64,000 nucleotides of DNA from Parelaphostrongylus tenuis (GCA_019055375.1 JAHQIW010003648.1:248001-312000); one strand, 5' to 3'; shown: positions 9,841-21,282, counted from the stretch's first letter. Translations and numbers: made by a program. Notes: generated by a model not told the origin, from the sequence alone.

Positions 9841-12289
9841 TAATGTTTTGATTTGTGTCTTAAAGTGAGGAATATCTTTGAAACTATACACAGTCTCCGC
9901 GAATGGTTACATAGCATGTATCACGAAGTAGAAAACATCGTGCTACATGATCCTTGCAATTGAAAGAGTTTCTTTGGTGTTTTGTGATCGAAAACTATTC
10001 AAGGTAGGCAAAGAAACTGGAATCTGAAGGTGAATACAAAAGCTCTTTCTAGACAAACTAGTACCTTACCTCGTGAATGATAACTTACTGTTAGCTAGCA
10101 TCAAGTTCCACTCGGCCACCACTTCCCCGGCTTATGAAATTTTGTATATATCAATGATTTATAGTCCACTTAGGCCAAGAGGAAACAATGTATTTTGAAA
10201 CTGTAAATAAGTCAATGATTACCTCCAAAAGAATTTTGATCATCCCAAGAAAGTGCTGTTTCCTAGCGCAATTCGCATACATGCCCTCAAATTGGGAAAG
10301 ATCGTCAAATCCATTCATATGACTGCAAATGTCCGTGCAAACCGGCGCCATTTTATCGCTGTGAGCTAGTTTATGCCTCGCCAGATAGACCCAATTGCAA
10401 ATGAGAAATTGTATTTTATCTACCTTTGAGACTCACGAACCACTATCAAAGAAGGATCGCTAAAATATCGGCGGCAGAGATCATCAAACTGTTAGTGAAG
10501 GGAACAAAAGGGGAATAGTTTATGTAATTAGATGGGAATAAATCACTGACGTGTATTGCTCCGTTGACCGTCGCACATAAGCTCTTTGATAATCGAAATT
10601 CGTCATCGACGATACCTTCGAGAAACCGCAGCATATTTCTAGCATATCGTACAAAACTATGAATTCCAGGCTCTACATGAGAATCACTACAACGACCGTG
10701 TCCTCAAACCCATGTGAGTGTTTTCGTCTTTTCAGCACTTTGAACTCTGAAGTACTAGAACGAAGGGCAAAAACTAAGCAATGTAGTTTCAAGTGGATTT
10801 GTCTCAGCTCCACCAATAGTGAATCAGCTGCATTTCTAGGTACTTTTGAAACCCCACTTCATCGTCATACATTTCCTGAAGAATTACTCCTAATTGGACT
10901 ACATCTTGTACTTGGCATCGGATGCAGAAGTCGTGAATCCGAAAAGGTGACCTTCTACGGCACCATTCAGAACGATACTATGCTCTTTTTTTCTTCAGAC
11001 ACTTATTGATCCGTCTTCAGAGTGTTTTTTGTTCACTGTGCGGATCCCAGTACTAGCGTTAAATTCGTTTTTTCGGCTTCTTCTTGAACGTTTTAGAATA
11101 CTGGCTGAACGAGTCTCTTTGTAATTTCAAGGAAAGCCGGGCTGTCGCGTTCCATAAGGTGTTGTTGTTGACTGCGGGAGAGGGTTCGGGCTGGAGCTTG
11201 ATGAGCATCACAGCCACTTGGCCCAGGCTGCTCGGTGATATACTCTAATAGCAGAGAAGATGGCGGTTATGCAAATTCGTGCCATTTCGCATAAAGACGG
11301 CTTAAAAAATCTCCGCTGATAGCTAATGCTTCAAGTGAAGCAGCTACTTTTTCTCATCACCTACGATCACCTCGATTTTCCTCGATTTTAAGTTGGTATT
11401 TAAGCAGTTCACTACATACGGTCAATCACTATAGCAAAGAGTTACTTGAGCCAACAGAACGAAGGCATGGGCTTTTCTCAAAATTACACAAGGAGAAGGA
11501 AATAAGCTTAATTCTGCATCACTATCTATGAGCATTGAGTGTTCCAAGTTTATTTCAGCATTACCACTGCAGACTCAATTCGTAACTATTGAGTCTACAA
11601 TATGAAGGGGCCCGAGTGGCCACGATGCTCGTCACAGCGCGCGTGAGACCGAACTCCCACCTCTCCACACTCTCCGTAGTCAACAACGAATGCCCTACGG
11701 AACACCTCAGCCAACCTACCCTCGAGACTGCAAGGAGTCGTGCTCAACTGATATTCTACGGCGTTCAAGAAAAAGAGGAAACGAAAATGCCAGAAGCACT
11801 GGGATCCGCACACTAAGAAAAAAAAACAAGAAACTGTGAGACAGATCAAATAAAGTGGAAGTGAAGAAGTTAAGAACACATGAAATGATCTTTCCATATA
11901 GAAACAGAGTTGATAATGGAAGGGCTCAGAAAAGCACAGTGTTGGAAGGAAGCATTTGCAACTAGAATTCTAAACCTTTTTGACGACAAGAATTCTGAGC
12001 TATGAGCCGCTGTGATTAATTGTAAATTTGGAAGAAGAAAACGCTTTCTAGATGTTCTTTTTGCTGAGAATAACTTTGTAGAGAGTTTTCCAATAAAATT
12101 CTATCATTTAATGATGAAAATGCTTTCTTAGAACCATCTGGATTCGTCTCCCCGATCCATCATGATGTCTGGAGTCTGCCTTCTCACGAGATTTGCCGCC
12201 TTTCTCACGAGGCGCGACGCCGGCATTACAGTAACTGAAGAGATTTGACGTCGCGCGGTGTGAGACGAAACGTTCCACATGTTCTTCAG

Positions 12290-12585
12290 CGTGTTAATAG
12301 CTTTGATCGATCCTTGAGGGATGAACCATGTATTCGCCTTCATCCAACATCGTTTTAAGGTGATTAGATGCATATCTGGTCTCTACAATGACTCGCAGTG
12401 ATCTATATAGGTATCAAGCCAGTTCTGTTGTCCTTCCAGGCAAGTCTGGTACCAATATATTGACCCACAAGAAATGGAATACTAGCTGAGCTTTGGGAAC
12501 GATATCGAACCAACGACCATCGATTGGTCGATCATACGTGTCGCATGCACTTGTAACCACTGCGCCATAGGCGCTTGTAATTTTA
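12290..12585 (-). repeat. tRNA-derived SINE S1 (unit 1, minus strand)
   Basis: Read on the minus strand, the tRNA-like head lies at about 12585-12500 (box A region GCGCAGTGGTTACA, box B-like GGTTCGATATCG) and the body contains ACCAGACTTGCCTGG and GCGAGTCATTGTAGAG. Its 3' end is GGATCGATCAAAGCT. A matching copy in unit 2 (24030-24318) shows that it predates the duplication. Confidence 0.8.
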
Positions 12586-13164
12586 TCATTAATGCCTTGA
12601 ATTTTTGGGCCAACACGAGAATGGTAAGAAAAGTTTATTTTTTTTATTATTTTGACATTCTTATTTTCTTAATACAACCACCTGTAAACTATCGTCTCGG
12701 ATCTATGCGACTTTGAAGAAGCTCTTTAAACAAACGGTGTTCCATTTTAGTGGATTTGACTAGTTGCGACAACAAACACTACATCTCAAAAATAAGCACC
12801 AATGAACAACCGACTCGGATCAATCCCGGTTGAAGAGGACGTAGACATCAAGAGTTACCGAAATAAATCTTTTCCAATGTAATGTTAGCCCCATATTCCC
12901 AGATGTTGATTACTTATGTTGGAATTACATGACGGTCCTTCTGAAAAACATTTCATTCAACCTTATTAGAAGTGTCAATCACGTGTTTTACGACTGTGAA
13001 GAATGTAAGTTTCGCATATGAGAACTATAAAACCCAGGTTTGAGAGTGAAAAATAAATTCGCTGTTTTCTTGGTGAGCAAACGAAAGACTGCTACTGAAT
13101 AATCTATTTTCCTTTCATTGTTTTCTAAGCCAGCATGCCATGTGGTCTGGTAAGGGCTCTTCTA

Positions 13165-13212
13165 CAGCCCGATACACGTGTTTCGTCCTTACAGACTCGT
13201 TAGTCGGGCAGA
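13165..13212 (-). ncRNA. Hammerhead ribozyme, class A, left arm (G5 mutated)
   Basis: Minus strand: CTAACGA (13203-13197), stem II GTC-TGTAAG-GAC (13196-13185), GAAAC (13184-13180), ACGTGTA, then TCGGGC. Stem I is six perfect pairs: GCCCGA (13209-13204) with TCGGGC (13172-13167). A GTA triplet precedes the predicted cut between 13173 and 13172. The only core defect is CTAA for CTGA; the same change is in the unit 2 copy, so it predates the duplication. Confidence 0.75.
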
Positions 13213-13351
13213 ACCCGTCGTCCTTCAATTTTTTTATCAGTCACTTTTCTCGGGAGTCTGCTCTCCTTGCAGCGAGATATCGAAGACGAACATTTCACTC
13301 TATGTCAAGCGAGATAGAACTGACTAATAAAAAGACGGAAAGACGACGGGA

Positions 13352-13399
13352 TCTGCCCAACTGACGAGTCTGTGAGGACGAAACACGTGTATCGCGCTT
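13352..13399 (+). ncRNA. Hammerhead ribozyme, class A, right arm (core intact)
   Basis: CTGACGA (13361-13367), stem II GTC-TGTGAG-GAC (13368-13379), GAAAC (13380-13384), then ACGTGTA with the predicted cut after 13391. All core residues of the CTGANGA..GAAA consensus are present. Stem I is weaker, with two mismatches in the first six pairs. Stem III is the self-complementary ACACGTGT, too short for a stable hairpin but suited to pairing between two copies. Confidence 0.8.
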
Positions 13400-13714
13400 T
13401 AGAAGAGCCCGTACCAGACCACATGACATGATGACTCAAAAATATTGAAAGGATCTATTGAAATTTGAGCGTGGTCCTAACAAAACACTCGAAAGAAGGG
13501 TATAATCTATTTTTCCATAAAGGTAAAGTTTTGGAAGACTCGTTCCATTTCTGGGTAAGCCGGCCGATTAACGGAATTTTTCTGTTGATTTCTGGAGCCC
13601 AGGTAATGTGTAATGATATAACATATTCTGAGCCGTTGAAGTTCAAGTGCTAAACAGGCGCGTGTTCCGTCCTATCTGGACCCGTGTCTTGGCTCAAATA
13701 CCAAATACTAAAAA

Positions 13715-14003
13715 GCGCATGTGACGCGGTGGATACAGGTGCTCTGCGTGCACACAAAGTCGATGGCTTGATCTCTCTCTCATGGCCCACTAAACCATCC
13801 ATCCTTCCGAGATCTGTAAATTGGGGCCAGACTGGTCTCAGACTTGTCTGGGAGGATAAGAAGCATTTGGCTCGATACAGAGGAATGCTATCGTGAGTCA
13901 TTGTAATGGCCAGATATGCATTCAGTCAGCTCAAACGAAGTTAAAAATTGAAGACGAAACATGGCGCATCCTTCCAGGATTTATCAGCGTTGAGAGCTTT
14001 ATC
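13715..14003 (+). repeat. tRNA-derived SINE S1 (unit 2, left end)
   Basis: This is the counterpart of 3130-3392 and more complete, keeping the TTGGCTCGATACAGAGG block lost in unit 1. The head GCGCATGTGACGCGGTGG is followed by the body with GACTTGTCTGGGAGGATAAG and the 3' block AGTTAAAAATTGAAGACGAA, ending near GAGAGCTTTATCC. Confidence 0.85.
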
Positions 14004-14203
14004 CTTAGTCCTCCAAGGAAATACTAAAAGAATGCTAGGAATGTAGAATGCTTGGAATCGAATGCAGGGTGCACTATTTGAATAAGAGCCGTATGCCATC
14101 GACTGGAATAGAATGGTGAAAATTTTTGAGAACCAAAATTTCACAATGTTTCACCGTGGCAAAGATTTCTCACCTCTTTCATCAACAAGAGTCCTGCGGA
14201 ATG

Positions 14204-14251
14204 CATGGCTCTGATGAGGCGCGCGAAATCGCCAAAACGTACGTAAGTCAC
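14204..14251 (+). ncRNA. Hammerhead ribozyme relic, class B (unit 2)
   Basis: CTGATGA (14211-14217), stem II GGCG/CGCC, AAAAC (14234-14238) and ACGTACGT. It carries the same loss of G12 as unit 1 (3603-3650), so the copy was probably already inactive when the region duplicated. Confidence 0.6.
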
Positions 14252-14534
14252 TAACGCACAAATCTCGAAATGGCTTTCTCTGACTATATTGGCTGTTCAC
14301 AGCGAGGTTTTATAGACCATTAAATGTAAAGTGAAATGCTTTGGAGTGAGAAGTTTTTACTGTATGTGGGGTTATGTGATGTGCATATGTGTGATGAATA
14401 CAGCAGTACCGGTACATGAGAATAGAATTTATTGCAATAAAGCGCGACCAAAAAAATAGGGCGTGGATGGTAGCGCGAGAAGTTTATACAGTAGAGCAAA
14501 GAAGTAATATGAAAACAACTGTTGGTGTTTTTTT

Positions 14535-14778
14535 TCGGAATTTTCGTGAGGTTTATTATAGGTACTTATACAGTGCAATACACGAATTTCATCCTTGCGT
14601 CTAGCCAGTTTACACGCGGCAGTGTGACATGTTCATCGACAATTCCTTTACGTAAGGGGGAATCTCTCCCGAAAATTATTGACTTAGACGAAAGGCACCG
14701 TGCAACTGATGAGGCTGCAAGGCTGAAACACGTGTATGGCACTGTATAAGTGCTTATAAAACGCCTCACGGAACGCAC
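14535..14778. repeat. Palindromic hammerhead-bearing element (class A), unit 2
   Basis: This is the counterpart of 3938-4186 with the same inverted ends (TCGTGAGG..CCTCACGG). The left arm carries a decayed minus-strand hammerhead (CTGGCTA at about 14614-14608) and the right arm an intact plus-strand one. Confidence 0.7.
14696..14744 (+). ncRNA. Hammerhead ribozyme, class A, core intact (unit 2)
   Basis: CTGATGA (14706-14712), stem II GGCT-GCAA-GGCT (14713-14724, two G-U pairs, GNRA loop), GAAAC (14725-14729), then ACGTGTA with the predicted cut after 14736. Stem I pairs GTGCAA (14700-14705) with TGGCAC (14737-14742) with one mismatch. This is the preserved partner of the mutated 4097-4145 copy. 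Confidence 0.8.
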
Positions 14779-16367
14779 AAAAAATACATTGTTAGGTTCT
14801 TAAATTGTTTTGAGTGAGGACTGAGAAAGCAGTCGAGTGTGAAGGTATTATGGAAAATAATTATAGAAGAGATAAGAAATATCTGATACATTTGCTACTA
14901 CAATGAAAAAGACAACCAACGGGTTGGGAAAGCTCTGAGAAAATGTTTTTAATTTTTTTGGGTGTCGGCCAATTTTTGTATTTTTGGGCTTATTTGAAAG
15001 CCCGTCGTCTTCTCCCGCGTTGATTGGTATATAATTTACCGACATATTTCAGAACAGAGATAGGAAACGAGCAAATTAGGTTGTTGATGATGCGCGAATA
15101 GCTGTTGGGTTCAAATAAAGATGAACATCTTCACCATCTTCCCCTTCACTCTCATTTCGCTTGTAAAACATTTATTTATGCACCTCTTACATCCGAACAA
15201 ACATACAACTAATAGTAAAATACTCCTCTTCAACTTCAAGCACTTCCTGCATTCGCCTCAACCCAGATTGATGCGCTCAATGGCACCGTTGCATTTGAAC
15301 CTGACAGCCATTCGTGCACCATCAGCAAATTAATTTGCTCACTTCCTAACTCCATTTTGGGATAAGTAGATAAATTATATACCAATCAACACTGGAGATG
15401 ACGGGCTTTCAAATGAGCCCAAAAACATAAAAAAATGGCTAACACCCATAAGCGTTACAAGCATTTCCTCAGAACTTTCTTCCCAACCTATTACGAAGAG
15501 CTGAGATGCCTACATCAAAAGAAGGTCTTGCGCTCTAATCAAATGGCGAGGCTGAGTTCTTCTGCAACATCTCGTGTAGTCATAAGAGGATCAGGTTTTT
15601 TCTCATTTTTTTCCTTTCTCATGATTTCCAATGAAGTTGGTACTAAAGTTGCTGTGTTTTTGAGCACTGCCGTCTCCTCTACGAGACTTCATGAACCTCA
15701 TTGGGCTCATTGTTCTTTCGTTAGTGGTTTGTGAGCTAAATGAGTTGGTGATGTTACGAGTTGTCTTTACTGCTTTACGGTCTATTTTGGAACTCCTTTG
15801 TAAAACCGCAACTACTTTTGCAACAGCCATCATCTTTTCTGTAATCTGGAAAGCGAGCCCTCAATAGAATCCAGTAGCATTCATGGATGTGAGGACGAAG
15901 AAACAAATCGAATGAAAGAAATACTGGGAACTGCACAATATGTGGTCTCAAATAATGAGGAATAAAAGGTCTTTTTCATAAAGGTAGCCCCTTTTTTTGG
16001 AACACCGCGTATAGAAATTGCAAATACTATGAAAATTGCTCTCGAATCATTCAGTCATGCGATAACACTCACTGGCTTTGCAACTTGTGTACAGCGAATA
16101 TAAGCTCATATCTTTGCAGTAGAATTTTGCCTGAAAGCTTTATGTGATAAACGATTGAAAACGTTCAAATGGTCGCAGAAAAGTAGTATTTGAAAACGTC
16201 TCATGATCAATCTGATCTCCGTAAATCGTCGAAAGTCTTCAAATAGATATTTTTGAGCAGCTCAATCACACAGTCATCATCTCCTATGCTTATGATGTGC
16301 AGCAGACTTCGGCACGACGAATCCCTACGTCTTGCAATAACCTTACTGTGAGCTAAATTGAAATTAT

Positions 16368-16672
16368 AAAAGCTAAAGGATAAAGCTCTCGGCGTTGATC
16401 AATCCCTGAGGGATGCGCCATGCATTCGTCTTCAATTTTTAACTTCGTTTGAGGTGATTGAATGCATATCTGGCCTTTACAATGACTCGCGGTGGCCTCC
16501 CGCTGAACCGAGTCAGTGCTGCTTATCCTCCCAGACAAGTCTGAAACCTGTCTGGTACCAATTTACCGATCCTGGAGGGATGGATGGCTTGGTGAGCCAT
16601 GAGCGCGAGATCGAACCAGCGACCTCGTGTGCGACGCAAGGCACCTCTAACCACTGCGCCACATGCGCTCAT
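16368..16672 (-). repeat. S1 SINE insertion private to unit 2
   Basis: Minus-strand full-length S1: the head at about 16672 shows GAGCGCATGTGGCGCAGTGG and box B GGTTCGATCTC, the body TACCAGACAGGTTTCAGACTTG and CACCGCGAGTCATTG, and the 3' block AGTTAAAAATTGAAGACGAA. At the matching place in unit 1 (about 5790) the flanks TGAGCTAAATTG and ATATATATT join without it. It therefore inserted after the duplication or was removed from unit 1. It looks less diverged than the other copies. Target-site duplications are obscured by the AT repeat. Confidence 0.85.
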
Positions 16673-18374
16673 ATAATATATTATATATACACACGTATAC
16701 GTATACGTATATATATACATGAATATTTATGAATATATATTTCTGACATAAAAACTGGCTACTGTCGTTTTCTTTCAACATGCGAAATGCTGTAGACGAT
16801 TGCCTTCTTCTTGACGAGGAACCATCAAACTGATGCCGTGCTCCCATGCTGCATTCCTGAAGCATCCATTATGGAGAGTAATCAAAACAAATATGAGCAC
16901 TGGATATCTACTTTCGATTTTTCTGTAATATTAACCAAACTAGTTGTAATGAATTTCACAACATTCATATGGGAAATCCATGGTGAAAACAGATACAACA
17001 GAAGTTTGGAATTTGATATATTTGTAAATTAGATTATTAAGATTGAAAAAATAGATACATTTTGGAGAAGAAAATTTTTTTCTTCATGCCTCAAAAGGCT
17101 GATGAGTACGTCGAATATCGTCGCCCAAGAAAATCTTACAGAAGGTTTAACGCGAACATTCGATATACGACCTGCGTGATTTCAGAAAGAAGCAAGATAG
17201 AAACACAACTAAACATATGCACATAGGATTTTAGAAATTTAGAAGATATTGGAGGAAACTGTCGCATTTCACTTGGAGGAGATATCGGGGTGATCAATAG
17301 CTGAAGTAGGACTACCCAAGTTAGCCGACTGATGTTGATGGACTCGAGGCGGTTGCTCGCATATCATTTCCCACTGCATTGTCTGCTTCCAAGCAGAAGA
17401 TCGAGTTTGCGAATGATCTTACAATGATTTAGGAAACCAACTTTCTGTAATATTCGACATCAATAATTATATGTAAATCATAAGAACTTCTTATATCTTA
17501 CCGACGCGAGGTTGCTGATTTTTATATTAGTACAATAGCAGTTTGATAGCTCACCTTTTGGCAACTTCGCCTTCTTCAGAGCTGGGCGTATGTTGTATCA
17601 GACTTTCTCACGATTCGGTAAATTTCCAATGCTCTTTTATACCTCCCCTCAGGTTAGGTAAAAGGATCAAACAAAGAAAAGAAATACTGTCCTCGTGTGG
17701 TAGTAGCGCACTCGTCATCCAGGTTTATTTTTGGATTCCTGACCATTATCCATGAATAATACGAAAAGTTTAGCTCAAGATACCTCAGCGATCTGAAAAA
17801 CACCTTATGTCAACCTCACATCGACTAATTAAGATAGGCCCCTAATATCTTACAACAGCATACGAGAGGCAAGTGCTCTGCCACACCACTCTACCTTTTG
17901 AGTGGACCGAAGAGATTGGTCTTCATTCTGTACGCACCGGATATATACGCCAATAAAAATTATTCTGTTACCGAATAGCATTTCGAAGTATTTCTAAACA
18001 TCGAAAGATTGTACTTCACATGTGAGTAATTACGGTTTACTCGCTTGACTACAGCTATAGATGAAAATCAGCAAAAACGAGCCTCAAATTTGAACGACAA
18101 CGTACAGCGCAGGTGGCTTGAGTCAGCTGAAGAAGTGCGTATGGAGAACGTTCCAAATCATTTTCGTTATCGCGCAGGGACTTAGGAAAAAATTTTTTTT
18201 GCCGGACAGAGATCTTCTGTTAGACTCTTATCAATCATTCGAAAGTTTAAATCTCGAAGCACCGTCTGAAACGAGCAGGAGCGTGGTATACTCAAAAATG
18301 TATGTATGTCGTCTCAAAAGGGTTGAATTAAGAGGTAAAATGGCGAATACATTACAGATCGTAACAAGTAATGT

Positions 18375-18530
18375 TAAAATAAATTCAAGACAGTGAAGCC
18401 CAAATATGTTTCTCACTAATCTGGAGCAAAGAAGTCAAAAAATTCGAGAGTAAAAGAATCGTGATCCGTCTAATTAAACTATGACTATTTCAGTCCAAAG
18501 CAATATAAATTACCCAAATTACCCAGGTGT
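18375..18530. other. About 150 bp present only in unit 2
   Basis: Unit 1 jumps from AATAATGATGAAAAAATTAC to AGATCGAACG; unit 2 has about 150 additional AT-rich bases there. There is no coding potential or recognisable repeat. It may be an insertion or a deletion in unit 1. Confidence 0.6.
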
Positions 18531-19142
18531 ACAAAGCGATAGATCGAACGATCCAGAAATAGGATTGTAGCACTCGTAACTTGAATTCGATATTGATCTG
18601 TAGAATAACTTTATCAGATTATCATTGATTACCGCAGATAGTATGAGCATAGAGCAGTGACTAAACATGATCTGTAATAAACAGATGGTCGTTGGTTCGA
18701 TTTTGTATATTAGGCTGACCAAACCCTCTTCACAGAGATCGATAGGACCATACTACGATGGTTTTGAAGGACAAAAATCTTACATGACACGTCAGCGGGT
18801 TAACAAAAATCTTTCTCTTTTGCGATGCGTGAGCGGAATATATAGCGTGTTCCTAAGGGATGAATTCATATCAAGTATCCTGTAAATCCTGTACTACTTT
18901 TCAACGAGTCTCTATGCCCGAAGATATATCTGGCTGGTTGGCTCCGAAAGGAGGTTGTAGGGAGTGTCCCTAGGTTGTTTTGTTGCATCGCCTCAGAGAC
19001 TTTGTGAATGAGATGATCGACTCATTTTGCTGGGCTAGTCACCACAGTACTACACGCAACACTATACGGGTGGTGTCATTGTGAAAGTGAAAAAAAAGAA
19101 TAGGAAGGTAAAGTTACGCAAGGGTGGTATGGAATAGCCACT

Positions 19143-19978
19143 TAAATGTCGTGATCGAAATTCTTGGCTGAATTTCTTTATCATCAACCTATTCGATTCT
19201 ACTGGGTTTGGTATGATGGTCTAGACCATTTGGTTATAAACTTATAGTTCTACGTTCGGCTTATTTTGTCACATTCATTGTAAACTATAGAGTGCTTCCA
19301 ATAGCTCACTTCAAACACAAATAATCGCTTAAGTAATTTTTTCCATGTCGTGACAGTGCTGCTTCTCTTGATGCGGTAAAAATTTTGAAAGCAATTGCAG
19401 AAAGACACGCGGAATTGGATAGAATGAGCCCTGAGTTGTTTAGTTGTCGGATTATAGATCATGAAACCGCCTCTTTGCTTCATGTTCTAATTGTCGACGA
19501 GTTGTCACGAGCCCATCCAGTACCCTAAATAAGGTATTTTATAGTTTCCATTCATTTTTACAGAGCTCGATAGAAAATCGAATCTAAATTAGGTCATAGC
19601 ACTGAGTATAGCGATAAGGACGTATGTCTCTCAACAGAAAATCGTCACGTGGGATCTACGCAAAGAAAAAAATTCAGATCGAATAGTAATATTTGAATAC
19701 TAAAAGCGTGGTTCATGCTGAGAAATCCGTAGACTAAAACGATTCCAGATATTTTGAGGTATTCCTTATTTTTTAAAAAGATGTAAGGTTGCTCAGCAGT
19801 AATGAATCTATTTGTTACGCGAGAAAAGCTAAACTTACCCAAAACGTGACATGACCCCAACAGGCTCACCATATCTCTCAGCAGTTATGGGTCGGCTGAT
19901 TGTCATATTCTTTGTTTATTTATCACAAAGTGGTAAAAATAAAATTAATTTGGCTGACGTCTGACGTGATTGAATTAA
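19143..19978. other. About 830 bp present only in unit 2
   Basis: After ATGGAATAGCCACTTAAA the units diverge completely and rejoin at GGAGACGAAAACGTCGAAG (8174 and 19979). Unit 1 has only about 58 bases here, containing a CCGAATCG..CGATTCG self-complement. I recognise no gene or terminal repeat in the 830 bp. Confidence 0.65.
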
Positions 19979-21211
19979 GGAGACGAAAACGTCGAAGTGC
20001 TCGCCGAATAAACTTTATTTCTGACAACCTCGTGTTATTAGTTTTGAGCAACAAAAATATATGGTTAAATCGTAACGCCGAAGTCTCATGGAAAGTCGGC
20101 TTCCAAATTGGTACCAAACTTGTTTGAAACAAGCCCACCCTATACAGTCCGCACGGAAGCGACCTATATTATACCTCTTTCAAGATTTGCAATAATAACT
20201 GACTCGAGCAACATTCAAAAACGTTGGTGAGGAAGGCGAAAAATTCTCGAGCAGCAACCGACACCATATGCAAAAAAATTTAATAGATCTTTATGGGTGA
20301 TGGAGCCGACGAAACAAATCGAATGCATGAACTACTGGGACCCAGATAGTGTGATGTATGTGATGTTAATTCATGTAATGACAAAATTTTTTTTTCAAAT
20401 ATGTCTGAAATAAAAACTTCTATAAGCACAATAATAATCACGTTTTCTTCAAGACATGAGAAGCTACGAATCAGATGCTAACGAGAAGCCGCAACTCCTC
20501 AAAGCTGTAGCTATCAAAGGCTAGCTAGGACCACCATTGCCAAAATTTTTATAGCAGTGGTGAGTAAGAACGATTAACAGGCCTGATAGTCTGTGAACTC
20601 ATGAGAAATTCTTTGGAGAAAGTGAAAATATCTAATGCTACTTGCATAGTTCCATAATTCTACAGTCTTACAGACCACTGAAATTATTCATAGCCTCATA
20701 CTATTTACTAAGTGGTCGACATGTCTATTTATGATATGAGTAGGGAAGTTGCAGAGGCATACGTGTATGCAGTACGGCATACATGAAGCTGTTGCCCACG
20801 TTTGCCCACATCGGCGAAAGTAGGCGAAGACCAGCTGAAGATGAGCTCAATCCGGAAAAAATTTTTGAAAATTCATAAATTATAGAATAACTTATCGTGA
20901 AATATACTTCCTGGCAACAGAAGAATTCCATAGGTGAAGAGGCACCTGCGACTCAGAAATTGGAGATGCCTTGCTGTGTAGACAGAGTGATCCTAATTCA
21001 GTCTATCCCACATCCTACGTTGGGATGAAGTTGAACCTGCGTCTCGCCCTTTCCGGGGGCAACTACCACCCTACCGGAGCTCCTATTCTACTATCATCTT
21101 TACGCAAGACAAAGTACCGATTCTGTCACCCAATCACTGTGTATCGTCGCGAGCACTTCAAAAGCCAAGACCATGAGACCCATGAGGTGAATCTGTTAAC
21201 AGATTAAAGTT

Positions 21212-21282
21212 AGTTTTGTAGTGTTCTGATTAACACCATAGACTTCCGATTCAGTAATGCGAAAGAGAATCTCGAAGAGGTT
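21212..21282 (+). pseudogene. tRNA-Gln pseudogene 1 (unit 2)
   Basis: Counterpart of 9414-9484 with the same damaged anticodon arm (CTTCCGA) and missing acceptor pairing, so the decay predates the duplication. Confidence 0.65.

Larger units (their letters stand above)
13139..13425. repeat. Palindromic hammerhead-bearing element (class A), unit 1 right end
   Basis: An 83-base left arm (13139-13221) and an 84-base right arm (13342-13425) are inverted copies beginning CATGTGGTCTGG and ending CCAGACCACATG. The spacer is 120 bases and non-coding. Each arm carries a complete hammerhead layout on the outward-reading strand. The downstream sequence from 13445 (TTGAAATTTGAGCG..AAACACTCGAA) recurs at 38177, inside another class A element. 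Confidence 0.85.
2953..13552. repeat. Tandem duplication, unit 1
   Basis: From about 2953 this segment aligns collinearly with 13553-25250. Landmarks occur in the same order: an S1 SINE, a hammerhead relic, a palindromic hammerhead element, an AT microsatellite, the tRNA-Gln triplet, a minus-strand S1 SINE and a second palindromic hammerhead element. In a 120-base sample (from 3641 versus 14241) I count six differences. Unit 1 lacks the SINE of unit 2 at 16368, about 150 bp near 18380 and about 830 bp at 19143. It has about 58 bp of its own at 8115-8172 and about 45 bp at 5728-5772. Between the listed landmarks I find no convincing exon. The longest shared frame (10659-11009 versus 22388-22768) differs mostly by amino-acid-changing substitutions, so it is not evidently under protein constraint. 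Confidence 0.9.

Noticed and set aside
10659..11009. 116-codon frame conserved in both duplicates (22388-22768)
   Set aside because: Most differences between copies change amino acids, a single-base indel alters the end, and no domain or splice structure is recognisable; the conservation is explained by recent duplication.
12235..12275. CTGAAGAG..CGAAACG as hammerhead (also 23966 in unit 2)
   Set aside because: About 25 bases separate the core halves and they do not form a paired stem II.
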